A stretch of DNA of 50,200 bases from an uncultured Clostridia bacterium (GTDB lineage Bacteria > Bacillota > Clostridia > Christensenellales > Aristaeellaceae): positions 1 to 50,200 of the forward strand of contig CANQEW010000015.1 in NCBI GenBank assembly GCA_947596085.1, in the 5' to 3' direction. The position numbers and the translations under genes were made by a program. The notes beneath the pieces were generated by a model that had not been told where the DNA came from, ran no database searches, and was given only the letters and a program-made list of their open reading frames with translations. Positions 32,820 to 40,687 of the stretch are shown piece after piece; the first letter of the stretch is position 1; every line of letters starts with the position of its first letter.

Positions 32820-34004
32820 TTGAAGAAGATGAAGAGAGTGGTCGTGATCGTGCTGGACGGCGTGGGCGCGGGCTGGCAGCACGACGCTGCGAAGTACGGC
32901 GACGAGGGCGCGGACACCCTGGGCCACGTGATCGCCCAGGAGCATCCGGACATTCCCAACCTCACGGAGCTGGGGCTGCTCAAGACCATCGACATGCATC
33001 CGCTGGGCGAGGACGAGCCCATCGGCTGCTACGGCACGATGCTCGAAGCCGCCGCCGGCAAGGACACCACCACCGGCCACTGGGAGATCGCGGGCCTGAC
33101 GCTTCAGCAGCCCTTCCCCACCTATCCAAACGGCTTCCCCAAAGAGGTCATCGACGCCTTTGAGGCGGAGACCGGCCTGGGCGTGATCGGCAACAAGCCC
33201 GCATCGGGCACGGCCATCATCGAGGAGCTCGGCCCCGAGCACATCACCACGGGCAAGGTGATCGTCTACACCTCCGCCGACAGCGTGTTCCAGATCGCGG
33301 CGCACGAGGCCGTGATTCCGCCGATGGAGCTGTGGCACATCTGCCGCACGGCGCGGCGGCTGCTCAAGGGCGAGCACAACGTGGGCCGCGTGATCGCGCG
33401 CCCGTTCATCGGCAATCCCGGCTCGTTCACGCGCACGGGCAACCGGCGCGACTTCTCCGTGGACCCCGTGGGCCGCACGATGCTCGACGCCATCAAGGGC
33501 GCGGGCATGGACGTGCTGGGCGTGGGCAAGATCGAGGACATCTTCAACCATCGCGGGCTGACGCAGTCCAACCACGCCGCGGGCAACCCCGCCTGCACCG
33601 ACGCCATCATCGAATACATGCAGAAGCCCCACTGGAAGGGCCTGCTGTTCGCGAATCTGGTGGACACGGACATGCTCTACGGCCACCGCAACGACGTCAA
33701 GGGCTTCGCGAAGGCGCTGGAGGACTTCGACAAGCGTCTGCCGGAGATCCTCAAGCTGCTGGGCGAGGACGGCATGCTCGTCATCACCGCCGACCACGGC
33801 TGCGACCCCGCCTACCCCACCACCGACCACACCCGCGAGAAGGTGCCGGTGCTGGTCTGGGGCCTGGGGCTGCAGGAGGGCGTGAACCTGGGCCAGCGCT
33901 CCACCTTCGCCGACGTCTCCGCCACCGTGCTCGAGGCGCTGGGCGTGCGGGAGAAGCTCGACGGCACGTCGTTTTACAAGAACATCGCGCTCGACGAGGA
34001 CTGA
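32820..34004 (+). CDS. deoB: Phosphopentomutase
   Basis: DeoB of 394 residues, alkaline-phosphatase superfamily. It interconverts ribose-1-phosphate and ribose-5-phosphate (and the deoxy forms) in nucleoside salvage. Metal and phosphate sites are intact: D13 in VLDGVGAG, T85 in DTTTGHWEI as the phosphorylated residue, ADHGCDP and DHTREKVP near the end. I take TTG at 32820 as the start: GGAGGG lies seven bases before it, and the in-frame ATG at 32829 is too far. It begins three bases after the Spo0A-like gene and is probably cotranscribed. Confidence 0.95.
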   Translation: MKKMKRVVVIVLDGVGAGWQHDAAKYGDEGADTLGHVIAQEHPDIPNLTELGLLKTIDMHPLGEDEPIGCYGTMLEAAAGKDTTTGHWEIAGLTLQQPFPTYPNGFPKEVIDAFEAETGLGVIGNKPASGTAIIEELGPEHITTGKVIVYTSADSVFQIAAHEAVIPPMELWHICRTARRLLKGEHNVGRVIARPFIGNPGSFTRTGNRRDFSVDPVGRTMLDAIKGAGMDVLGVGKIEDIFNHRGLTQSNHAAGNPACTDAIIEYMQKPHWKGLLFANLVDTDMLYGHRNDVKGFAKALEDFDKRLPEILKLLGEDGMLVITADHGCDPAYPTTDHTREKVPVLVWGLGLQEGVNLGQRSTFADVSATVLEALGVREKLDGTSFYKNIALDED

Positions 34005-34050
34005 AACCGCGCGCAACCCCCGCAAAGGTTCGATTTTACCAAAAAAACAC

Positions 34051-34079
34051 TTGTCATTCGCCGGGGGATAGAGTACAAT
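34051..34079 (+). promoter_or_regulatory. gap promoter
   Basis: TTGTCA (34051-34056), 17 bases, TACAAT (34074-34079). Confidence 0.7.
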
Positions 34080-34143
34080 AATACCGTAATTTGAGGTACT
34101 ATAAGGAATTATAGATGCCCGGAAAGTTTAGGAGGTTTTTCAC

Positions 34144-35157
34144 ATGGCTGTCAAAGTTGCTATCAATGGTTTCGGCCGCATCGGCCGCCTGGCGTTCCGT
34201 CAGATGTTCAACGCTGAGGGCTACGAGATCGTCGCCATCAACGACCTGACTTCCCCGAAGATGCTTGCGCACCTGCTCAAGTATGACTCCACCCAGGGCA
34301 ACTACGCCAACGCGCACACCGTTGAGGCCGGCGAGGACAACATCGTTGTCGACGGCAAGAAGATCACCATCTACGCCAAGGCGAACGCTGCCGAGCTGCC
34401 GTGGGGCGAGCTGGGCGTGGACGTCGTGCTCGAGTGCACCGGCTTCTACACCAGCAAGGCCAAGTCCCAGGCCCACATCGACGCCGGCGCCCGCAAGGTC
34501 GTCATCTCCGCTCCGGCCGGCAACGACCTGCCCACCATCGTCTACAACGTCAACCATAAGACCTTGAAGCCCGAGGACACCATCATTTCCGCGGCTTCCT
34601 GCACCACCAACTGCCTCGCCCCGATGGCCAAGGCTCTGAACGACCTGTGCCCCATCGAGTCCGGCATCATGTGCACCATTCACGCCTACACCGGCGACCA
34701 GATGATCCTGGACGGCCCGCAGCGCAAGGGTGACCTGCGCCGCTCCCGCGCCGCCGCTTGCAACATCGTGCCCAACAGCACCGGCGCCGCCAAGGCCATC
34801 GGCCTGGTCATCCCCGAGCTGAACGGCAAGCTGATCGGCGCCGCCCAGCGCGTGCCCACCCCGACCGGCTCCACCACCATCCTGAACGCCGTCGTCAAGG
34901 GCGCTCCCACCATCGAGCAGATCAACGCTCAGATGAAGGCTGAGGCCACCGAGTCCTTCGGCTACAACACCGACGAGATCGTGTCCTCCGACGTCATCGG
35001 CATGCGCTACGGCTCCCTGTTCGATGCCACCCAGACCATGGTCAAGAACCTGGACAACGGCACCTCTCAGGTGCAGGTCGTGTCCTGGTACGACAACGAG
35101 AATTCCTATGTGAGCCAGATGGTTCGCACCATCAAGTACTTCTCCGAGCTGAAGTAA
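34144..35157 (+). CDS. gap: Glyceraldehyde-3-phosphate dehydrogenase, type I
   Basis: Glycolytic GAPDH of 337 residues. The N-terminal Rossmann motif INGFGRIGR and Asp34 after the second strand point to NAD use. The catalytic Cys153 sits in [20 protein letters not shown] closes the C-terminus. AGGAGG precedes the ATG, and codons are strongly biased to C-ending forms, as expected of a highly expressed gene. It has its own promoter and a strong hairpin after it; no other glycolytic gene (pgk, tpi) is adjacent. Confidence 0.97.
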   Translation: MAVKVAINGFGRIGRLAFRQMFNAEGYEIVAINDLTSPKMLAHLLKYDSTQGNYANAHTVEAGEDNIVVDGKKITIYAKANAAELPWGELGVDVVLECTGFYTSKAKSQAHIDAGARKVVISAPAGNDLPTIVYNVNHKTLKPEDTIISAASCTTNCLAPMAKALNDLCPIESGIMCTIHAYTGDQMILDGPQRKGDLRRSRAAACNIVPNSTGAAKAIGLVIPELNGKLIGAAQRVPTPTGSTTILNAVVKGAPTIEQINAQMKAEATESFGYNTDEIVSSDVIGMRYGSLFDATQTMVKNLDNGTSQVQVVSWYDNENSYVSQMVRTIKYFSELK

Positions 35158-35176
35158 TTCGGACCGGGAAAGCGCA

Positions 35177-35202
35177 CGGCGCGCCGCACACGCGGCGCGC
35201 CG
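35177..35202 (+). terminator. Hairpin after gap
   Basis: CGGCGCGCCGC (35177-35187) pairs with GCGGCGCGCCG (35192-35202) around ACAC; GTTCTTTA follows, a short U-rich tail. Confidence 0.75.
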
Positions 35203-35315
35203 GTTCTTTATAAAGAATTCCGACTCATAAGCGGAACGTTTCATTCAAGCAAGCGCCTCAAGCTACTCAATGACACAGAAAACTTTGAATTCTCATTACT
35301 ATTTCAATTCATTAT

Positions 35316-35325
35316 GATATAATGT
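35316..35325 (+). promoter_or_regulatory. -10 region before the 35365 gene
   Basis: TATAAT lies about 40 bases before the next gene in an AT-rich stretch. No convincing -35 box is seen at the right distance. Confidence 0.35.
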
Positions 35326-35364
35326 GATTGGTTGCACTATAAAACTGTGAATGGAGGAACTGAT

Positions 35365-35892
35365 ATGAGAAAACGCTTTCCCTTCAATAAAACAATTTTC
35401 CATGCAAGCGCGTGGCTGATCGCGATTCTCGTTGTGATGTCTGTCGTGGGAATGGGATGCAAACATTTGGTGAACATGCAGACCGCATTGGCGGAATCCG
35501 AAAATTCCACGGCGCCACACCGTCAAGGTATGTACGGTGTCAGTGACGCCGACATCGACTCAATCGAAACTTCGTTCAGCGTCTCCAACGTAAATAACGA
35601 TGTGACCGGGAACTGGCGGATTTCGACGATCTCCGCCGATGTGGACATCGAGAAATACGCTTTGAGCTATTACAAAAAATACTTCAAATCAGATTCGGAA
35701 ATCCACGGCATTGTCAATTATGCCGATGAAACGACCACGGCAATCTCTTGCATGATGTCATATCTATTGGATGTTTCCATATATAAGCACATCGACGGAG
35801 AGGAACAGGACGCAAAGGCATTGTTCAGCGGAGAATTATTGGAGGAATACTTCGTATATCTCGACAACGGCGATATCGAAAGCATCCTGTGA
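35365..35892 (+). CDS. Membrane-anchored protein of unknown function, AT-rich
   Basis: Protein of 175 residues. Residues about 12-31 form one membrane segment that ends in VGMGC, possibly a lipobox. The rest is soluble and acidic. The C-terminal half (IEKYALSYYKKYFKSDSEIH, then LLDVSIYKHIDGEE-DAK-LFSG, then EYFVYLDNGDIE) resembles short domains I have seen in uncharacterised Clostridia proteins, but I cannot name it. GGAGG precedes the ATG. Base composition is visibly lower in GC than the flanking gap and minus-strand genes, which hints at a different origin. It is monocistronic with a strong terminator. Confidence 0.75.
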   Translation: MRKRFPFNKTIFHASAWLIAILVVMSVVGMGCKHLVNMQTALAESENSTAPHRQGMYGVSDADIDSIETSFSVSNVNNDVTGNWRISTISADVDIEKYALSYYKKYFKSDSEIHGIVNYADETTTAISCMMSYLLDVSIYKHIDGEEQDAKALFSGELLEEYFVYLDNGDIESIL

Positions 35893-35894
35893 TC

Positions 35895-35933
35895 GAAAGA
35901 ACGGCGCGTCCGCATGGGACGCGCCGTTCTTTC
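35895..35933. terminator. Bidirectional terminator
   Basis: A perfect 17-bp stem (35895-35911 with 35917-35933), AAAGAA on one side and TTCTTT on the other, between convergent genes. It works in both directions. Confidence 0.85.
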
Positions 35934-35934
35934 A

Positions 35935-36399
35935 TCAGGAATAGCACTTCTTGCAGGGCGTAAATCCCTGGCGCACCGCCTCTTCGATCGTCACATAGCT
36001 CGGCTGCTTCATGCCGCTGCAGTCCTTATTGCTGTGGTAGCGATGTCCCGTTCGGGGAATCCAGACCATCTCGCCCGATCCCGCGCGCAGCTCCTCGGGC
36101 GCTTCCGGTGCGTCCGGGGCCATCAGCGCCTCCAGCGTCTCCGCGTCGGCGATGCCCGTCTCCTCCAGCCCCGCCTCCGCCTGGAAGGCAAGCAGCGCCT
36201 CCTCGGTCAGCGTTCCAAATTGGCCGTCCAGCTTGCCGGAGAGGTAGCCCAGCTCCATCAGCCGCACCTGCAGCTCTTCGACCGCCTCGCCGCTCGCGCC
36301 TCGGGCGAGAACCTCGCCCTCCGCTGCCGCACAGCAGGCGCTCAAAGCGAGCAGAATCGCCAAAATCAGCGCGAGTGCGCTCCGCGGTAAACTTCGCAT
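35935..36399 (-). CDS. Exported peptidoglycan-binding domain protein
   Basis: Protein of 154 residues with a signal peptide (about 1-25). Residues about 30-92 are a PG_binding_1 domain (LARGASGEAVEELQVRLMEL, then GKLDGQFGTLTEEALLAFQ). An Ala/Pro/Glu linker leads to a C-terminal module with H-YHSNKDCSGMKQPS-V and ending PCKKCYS. That Cys/His pattern is common in secreted proteins with a small metal- or disulfide-stabilised tail. It probably binds the cell wall; no catalytic domain is present. The start has GGAAGAGGG about 10 bases upstream. Confidence 0.85.
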   Translation of the reverse strand: MRSLPRSALALILAILLALSACCAAAEGEVLARGASGEAVEELQVRLMELGYLSGKLDGQFGTLTEEALLAFQAEAGLEETGIADAETLEALMAPDAPEAPEELRAGSGEMVWIPRTGHRYHSNKDCSGMKQPSYVTIEEAVRQGFTPCKKCYS

Positions 36400-36557
36400 G
36401 CGATCATCCCTCTTCCTTTGTATTGAATGAAATCATATTACCACAGGAGCGAGAAAAATTCAACGCTTCCCCAAAGCGAAACCGGGGCGCTTCTGTGCCT
36501 CGGCCAGCCCGTCAATAACCGCCAATCCGCGGCTGCGCCCTGGCCCTTGCGAATCTC

Positions 36558-36956
36558 TCAACCGTGGCAGGAATGATTTCCGCAGCCATGCTCACCGCAG
36601 GAATGCTCGCCCTCGCCATGGGCGTGGTGATCGCAATGCACGTCGGGATCGTAGCCCAGCGTGCCCGCGAGCAGCGCCGAGACCGCTTCGTCCGCGTCGC
36701 CCTGCACGCCGCCGTAGAGTTGGATGCCCGCGCGGGCGAGCGCCATCTGCGCGCCGCCGCCGATGCCGCCGCAGATCAACGCGTTCACGCCATGGGCGCA
36801 GAGAAACGCCGCCAGCGCGCCGTGCCCCTGACCGTTGGTGTTGACGATTTGCGAGGAGACGACCTTTCCATCGTCCACATCGTAAAGCTTGAATTGCTCG
36901 GTATGTCCGAAGTGCTGAAAGACCATTCCATTCTCATAAGTGACCGCAATTTTCAC
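36558..36956 (-). CDS. NifX/NifB-type dinitrogenase cofactor domain protein with His/Cys-rich tail
   Basis: Protein of 132 residues from a GTG start at 36956, seven bases after GAGGAGGG; the start overlaps the stop of the RrF2 gene (GTGA). Residues 1 to about 103 form the NifX-like fold (KIAVTYENGMVFQHFGHTEQF, then ALICGGIGGGA). The last 27 residues alternate His, Cys, Gly and acidic residues (HCDHHAHGEGEHSCGEHGCG), a likely metal-binding tail. Such proteins carry iron-sulfur or iron-molybdenum cofactors; no nitrogenase gene is here, so another metal client is likely. Cotranscribed with the RrF2 regulator. Confidence 0.88.
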   Translation of the reverse strand: MKIAVTYENGMVFQHFGHTEQFKLYDVDDGKVVSSQIVNTNGQGHGALAAFLCAHGVNALICGGIGGGAQMALARAGIQLYGGVQGDADEAVSALLAGTLGYDPDVHCDHHAHGEGEHSCGEHGCGNHSCHG

Positions 36957-37402
36957 GATAAACCCTCCTCGTCGCTCGAAATTCCCGCCTTTTGGCGATA
37001 GGTGTCGATGATGTCCTGCAGGGTGATGGCCGCCATGCGCGCCTCCGCCGCCCGCTGAATCTCGTCGTAGTAGTCTCGCAGGGCCAGTTGAATGTTCACG
37101 CCCACGCCACAATCCGGATTGGTGTGGGTATCCTGATGTAGAATCGGCTTCTCCCCTTCCATGGCGCGATACACGTCCAGCAGCGTGATCCGCCCCGGTT
37201 CCCTTGACAGTGTGGGGTGCGGATGTCCCCGCACGCTGGTGAGCAGTTCGCCCCTGCGCAGCGCCGACATCAGTTGTCGGATGTACGCCGGATTCGTCTG
37301 TACGCTCTCGGCGATGCGCTGGCTGGTGAGACAAACCCCCGGATGCAGCGCCAGGAAGGCCAGCACGTGCACCGCGTCGCTGAGCTTCGTCGGATACTTC
37401 AC
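36953..37402 (-). CDS. RrF2-family regulator (second copy)
   Basis: Regulator of 149 residues. The winged helix spans about 1-75 (MKYPTKLSDAVHVLAFLALH, then NPAYIRQLMSAL). Only two cysteines are present: one in the helix-turn-helix region and one in NPDCGVG near 97, unlike the four-Cys first copy, so an IscR-type cluster is doubtful. It is the first gene of an operon with the NifX-like protein and is divergent from the DUF3786 gene through overlapping promoters. Control of both directions is inferred from that arrangement. Confidence 0.88.
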   Translation of the reverse strand: MKYPTKLSDAVHVLAFLALHPGVCLTSQRIAESVQTNPAYIRQLMSALRRGELLTSVRGHPHPTLSREPGRITLLDVYRAMEGEKPILHQDTHTNPDCGVGVNIQLALRDYYDEIQRAAEARMAAITLQDIIDTYRQKAGISSDEEGLS

Positions 37403-37434
37403 GCCCCTGCCTCCCCTCGCTGGATGTCACTTTT

Positions 37435-37477
37435 ATTATAACAGCATATTGACAGCAGCGCAAGGGTGCGCTATAAT
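37435..37477. promoter_or_regulatory. Overlapping divergent promoters
   Basis: Minus strand: TTGCGC (37458-37463), 17 bases, TATAAT (37435-37440) for the RrF2-nifX pair. Plus strand: TTGACA (37449-37454), 17 bases, TATAAT (37472-37477) for DUF3786. The two overlap by 15 bases, so polymerase can occupy only one at a time. Confidence 0.75.
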
Positions 37478-37501
37478 AAAAACGCTGTAAAACAAAAAAT
37501 A

Positions 37502-37511
37502 ACATCCATGT
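37502..37511. promoter_or_regulatory. ACATCCATGT word shared with the other RrF2 promoter
   Basis: The ten-base inverted repeat ACAT-CC-ATGT, 25 bases after the plus -10 box, is identical to 16645-16654 in the promoter of the first RrF2 gene. It may be a shared operator. Confidence 0.4.
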
Positions 37512-37539
37512 AGTGGAAGTGAACCCTCGTTGCGCTTCT

Positions 37540-37690
37540 GTGAGGATTTCCTTCCGGAGCCGGCGCCGTGCCTGCCGAATACCTTCTGCGTCTCGGTCAA
37601 CAATCGACGCGGCTTCCTTCCGAAGCGGATCGAGGCCGAGGGCTTAACAATTCGAGCGGTCGTCGGCAGAACACCGGCAGGCGCGACGAC
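37540..37690 (+). ncRNA. Structured leader of the DUF3786 gene (candidate cis-regulatory RNA)
   Basis: The roughly 230-base leader contains nested helices: GCCTGCCG (37570-37577) with CGGCAGGC (37675-37682); CTCGG (37592-37596) with CCGAG (37636-37640); TCGA with TCGA; and an inner hairpin GCTTC-CTTCC-GAAGC (37612-37626). TTCCTTCCG occurs twice (near 37548 and 37614). The ribosome site follows about 20 bases later. This looks like a riboswitch or protein-binding leader. I cannot assign a known class by eye. Confidence 0.5.
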
Positions 37691-37714
37691 ATGATGATAA
37701 GGAGATGCGCAGCC

Positions 37715-38335
37715 ATGAAGCAGCTGGAGGATATGCGGGGCAATCGCGCGTTTGAGGAAATGCGCAAGGTCGCCGTGGACTGGCTCGCCGGACGGGACCC
37801 GCTCGAAATCGCAAAGAACGCGGGCATAGGTTACGACGAAGCGGACGGACGCTTCTCCTTTGCCAGCTTCGGCACGAATGTGTGCGTCGATTATCCAAGC
37901 TATCAAATCTCGCCGAAACTGGAGCAGTGGCATCAGCTCATCATCCTGCACTACATGAAGCTGGCGGACGGCGCGCCGCTGACAGAACAGTGGATGACGA
38001 TGGCCGAGGTGAAGGACGGCATGGTGCGCGGCGGGGACTTTGACCGGCGCTGCGAACGCGCGATCCGCGACCGCCTGACCCGGGCGAGCGAGGGAGAACT
38101 GTCGGAGAAGTGTCGGAGCATCGGGGGCAGGATTGTAGAGAGCAACGCGGACTTCGCGATGCGCTTCGACTTCCTGCCGCGCTATCCGTTGCTGCTGAAG
38201 CTGTGGTTCGCGGACGAGGAGTTCCCGGCCTCTGGCAAGCTTCTGCTGGATCGAAGCGCGGATCACTATCTGTCGATCGAAGACGCGGTGACGGTCGGCC
38301 AGCTGGTGATGGAAGGGCTGTTGGGGATATTCTGA
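37715..38335 (+). CDS. DUF3786 protein
   Basis: Cytoplasmic protein of 206 residues. It matches DUF3786 by a central region LIILHYMKLADGAPLTEQW-T-AEV, then FDRRCERAI-DRL, then LPRYPLLLKLWFADEEFPASGKLLLD-SADHYLSIEDAV. DUF3786 is found in anaerobes and its biochemistry is not known to me. The start at 37715 has AAGGAG 10 bases upstream; the earlier in-frame ATGs lie in the structured leader. Its promoter overlaps that of the RrF2-nifX pair, suggesting a joint role in metal or cofactor metabolism, which is inference. Confidence 0.85.
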   Translation: MKQLEDMRGNRAFEEMRKVAVDWLAGRDPLEIAKNAGIGYDEADGRFSFASFGTNVCVDYPSYQISPKLEQWHQLIILHYMKLADGAPLTEQWMTMAEVKDGMVRGGDFDRRCERAIRDRLTRASEGELSEKCRSIGGRIVESNADFAMRFDFLPRYPLLLKLWFADEEFPASGKLLLDRSADHYLSIEDAVTVGQLVMEGLLGIF

Positions 38336-38639
38336 ACGACACCGGCAGTATCCAGAGCGAATGATCCCGAAAACTTGCAATCCAGATTTCGGGCTTGTTG
38401 CGGATGGGATTTCAGTAAGCGCCTGCGCCGTTCAAATTTAATGGGGAATGAATTTTACAGGCAGTTTCATGCGGTTCCCCCGACGGCCTTTGATCAGTTC
38501 ACATCGGAACAAACCAAATATTGAGGAATGGACTCAATATCCCTTCTTCTCGGATTTCCTCACTCTCCTCTCTTTTCCAATAATTGTTCCATTCGCATTG
38601 CGGCACTGCACGGATTCGGACGGCCCTTTTGCGCAGTTC
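38336..38639. other. Intergenic region with weak hairpin
   Basis: CCCGAAA (about 38370) pairs with TTTCGGG (about 38392), a possible weak terminator for the DUF3786 gene. The remaining 240 bases are AT-richer, with only spurious short frames; I see no gene. Confidence 0.45.
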
Positions 38640-38668
38640 TTGACAATTGCGGGCACGATTTGTATAAT
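38640..38668 (+). promoter_or_regulatory. Promoter of the fusion lipoprotein/hybrid kinase operon
   Basis: TTGACA (38640-38645), 17 bases, TATAAT (38663-38668), both consensus. Confidence 0.8.
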
Positions 38669-38716
38669 TAAGAATGTGTAATTATGTTTTTACTATGGAA
38701 CAGGGGTGTATAGAAC

Positions 38717-40687
38717 ATGAAAAAGTGGCCCGTCAGTTTGATCTTAACCTGTTTACTGGTTCTTCAACTGGCAGGCTGCAGTCCGGCAACGAAGCCCGGT
38801 TCACCGGAAAGCGAAGAGGGGCCAGCCTCGGCGCGGATCCCGGTGACCATGCTGTACACCCTCGACCTGTCCCACTTTGAGGCGCTGGTGGAGGAGACCT
38901 ATCCCGACATCGACCTGCAGGTCGAGCGCAACGCCAGGGCCACCATCGACGGGGAGAGCGAGCGCCGCCTGCGCACCGGCCACGGCTCCGACATCATCAC
39001 CACCTCCATGCCCACGGGGGATGTGCGCGATTATGCGCTGGACCTGAGCGCGCAGAGCTTCGCCTCCACCTACCAGGCCGGCATCTCCCAGAGCCTGCTC
39101 ATCGGCGGCAAGACGCTGTTTCTGCCCCTGCCCGGCCAGTATTCCGGCTATATCTACAACGTCACGCTGGCGAACCAGGCCGGGGTGACCGAACCGCCCG
39201 CCAACACCGGCGAGCTGCTGTCCATGCTGGACGCGGCCGCGGCTCAGGGATTGGGCATGGGAAGCGATGGCGTCATGTTCGCCATCGAATCCAACGATAT
39301 GACCAACGTATCCTCCTATTTCGTCGGCGCCCAGGTCCCCGACTTTTTGGGTCTGTCCGAGGGCGTGGTCTGGCGGGAGCGCCTCACCAAACGGGAGGAC
39401 ACCTTCTCCAACGGCATGGACAGCCTCGATTTGTCCATCGCCATGGCGGAAAGGGGCTATCTGGACCCTGCGCGCATTTATATCACCCGGGGCAACGCCA
39501 CCCCCGTTCGGGATCGAATGCTGAACGGCACCCTGCTACTCTCCTACAGCACGGTTCAATTCCTGGATACGTTGAACGCCGAGAGCGATCAATACGAGTT
39601 CGCCATGGTTCCCTTCCTCAGCGAAGGGGACAACCACCCCTGGACCATCGTAGCTCCCGCTGCTTTCCTGGGCCTGAACGCCGCCCTGGCCGAACCGGGC
39701 AAGGAGGAAGTTTTCGACGCCGCCCTGCGGGTGCTGGCCCTGCTGTCCACCCCGGAGGGGCAGACCGCCTTCATTCGGGATTTGGGCGCGTCCCAGTCCT
39801 ATCTGGCCGCGGAGGTCCCCGTCCCCAGCGACATCCCTGCAGGCATCGCGGACTGCGTGTCGGATGGCTATGTGTACAACATTCAGTTCCCCGCCAAGCT
39901 GCTCTACTATTATGGCCGCAATATGATCTCCGTGCTCAATGGAGAGCTCTCTCTGGAGGAGGCCCTGGCCAATGTGGACCGCTACTTCCTGGAAGGTGAC
40001 GAGGAGGTAGAATACGACCAGACCCTCATCGGCGTGGTCGCGGGCGACATGATCTATGAAAACTACAACGTCCGCCGGGAGGAGACGGGCATCGGCAACC
40101 TGGTCGCCGACGCCATTCGGGAGCTGACCGGGGCGGACATGGCCTTCGCCAACGGCGGTGCGATCCGCGGCAGCCTCTACGAGGGCAACGTCTTCGGCAG
40201 CGACCTGGATGTGGTGTGCCCCTACGATAACACCCTGGTGGTGCTAGAGGCGAAGGGAAGCGTGATCCGGGAGATGCTCGCCAACGGCCTGACCCTCATC
40301 GTCCAGGAGAGCGGCATCCCCGGCGGGCGCTTCCTGAACGTGTCCGGCCTGTGCTACTCCTACCGCGCCCCCGAGGGGGACAGCCCGGCCCAGTTGCTGG
40401 ACATCACCCTCCCAGACGGCTCCCCCTTTGACGAGACCAGGACCTACACTATCGCGGTCACCTCCTATATGTGCGGGGCGGACGGCTATCTGGACAACAA
40501 CGGTGACGGCTTCACCATGCTCAACGTATACAGCGATACCGCGCCCCTGGCGGAGGATGTCAAACTGGTGCAGGAGACGGGCAAGACCTTTGGCGACGCG
40601 CTTCAGCTTTACTTCCAGGCCCACAACAGCGAGGCCATTCAGGCCCAGCCGGAGGGGCGCATCAAGGTGGTGAGCGGCGGTGACTGA
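38717..40687 (+). CDS. Lipoprotein fusing a solute-binding domain to a 5'-nucleotidase C-terminal domain
   Basis: Protein of 656 residues in three parts. A lipoprotein signal ends in LAGC with Cys21. Residues about 41-425 read as a family 1 extracellular solute-binding domain ([48 protein letters not shown]). Residues about 430-652 are a 5_nucleotid_C domain ([57 protein letters not shown]). The metallophosphoesterase half that makes nucleotidases catalytic is absent, so the domain can at most bind, not cleave. The next gene, a hybrid kinase, overlaps by eight bases, so I infer a surface ligand sensor for that kinase rather than an importer subunit; no permease is near. Confidence 0.88.
   Translation: MKKWPVSLILTCLLVLQLAGCSPATKPGSPESEEGPASARIPVTMLYTLDLSHFEALVEETYPDIDLQVERNARATIDGESERRLRTGHGSDIITTSMPTGDVRDYALDLSAQSFASTYQAGISQSLLIGGKTLFLPLPGQYSGYIYNVTLANQAGVTEPPANTGELLSMLDAAAAQGLGMGSDGVMFAIESNDMTNVSSYFVGAQVPDFLGLSEGVVWRERLTKREDTFSNGMDSLDLSIAMAERGYLDPARIYITRGNATPVRDRMLNGTLLLSYSTVQFLDTLNAESDQYEFAMVPFLSEGDNHPWTIVAPAAFLGLNAALAEPGKEEVFDAALRVLALLSTPEGQTAFIRDLGASQSYLAAEVPVPSDIPAGIADCVSDGYVYNIQFPAKLLYYYGRNMISVLNGELSLEEALANVDRYFLEGDEEVEYDQTLIGVVAGDMIYENYNVRREETGIGNLVADAIRELTGADMAFANGGAIRGSLYEGNVFGSDLDVVCPYDNTLVVLEAKGSVIREMLANGLTLIVQESGIPGGRFLNVSGLCYSYRAPEGDSPAQLLDITLPDGSPFDETRTYTIAVTSYMCGADGYLDNNGDGFTMLNVYSDTAPLAEDVKLVQETGKTFGDALQLYFQAHNSEAIQAQPEGRIKVVSGGD

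Noticed and set aside
37540-37690. Naming the DUF3786 leader a Moco or cobalamin riboswitch
   Set aside because: Some short words recall those classes, but I could not match the conserved core by eye; a covariance-model search is needed.
38448-38681. 77-codon plus-strand frame before the fusion lipoprotein
   Set aside because: It has no binding site, runs across the promoter at 38640-38668, and resembles nothing.
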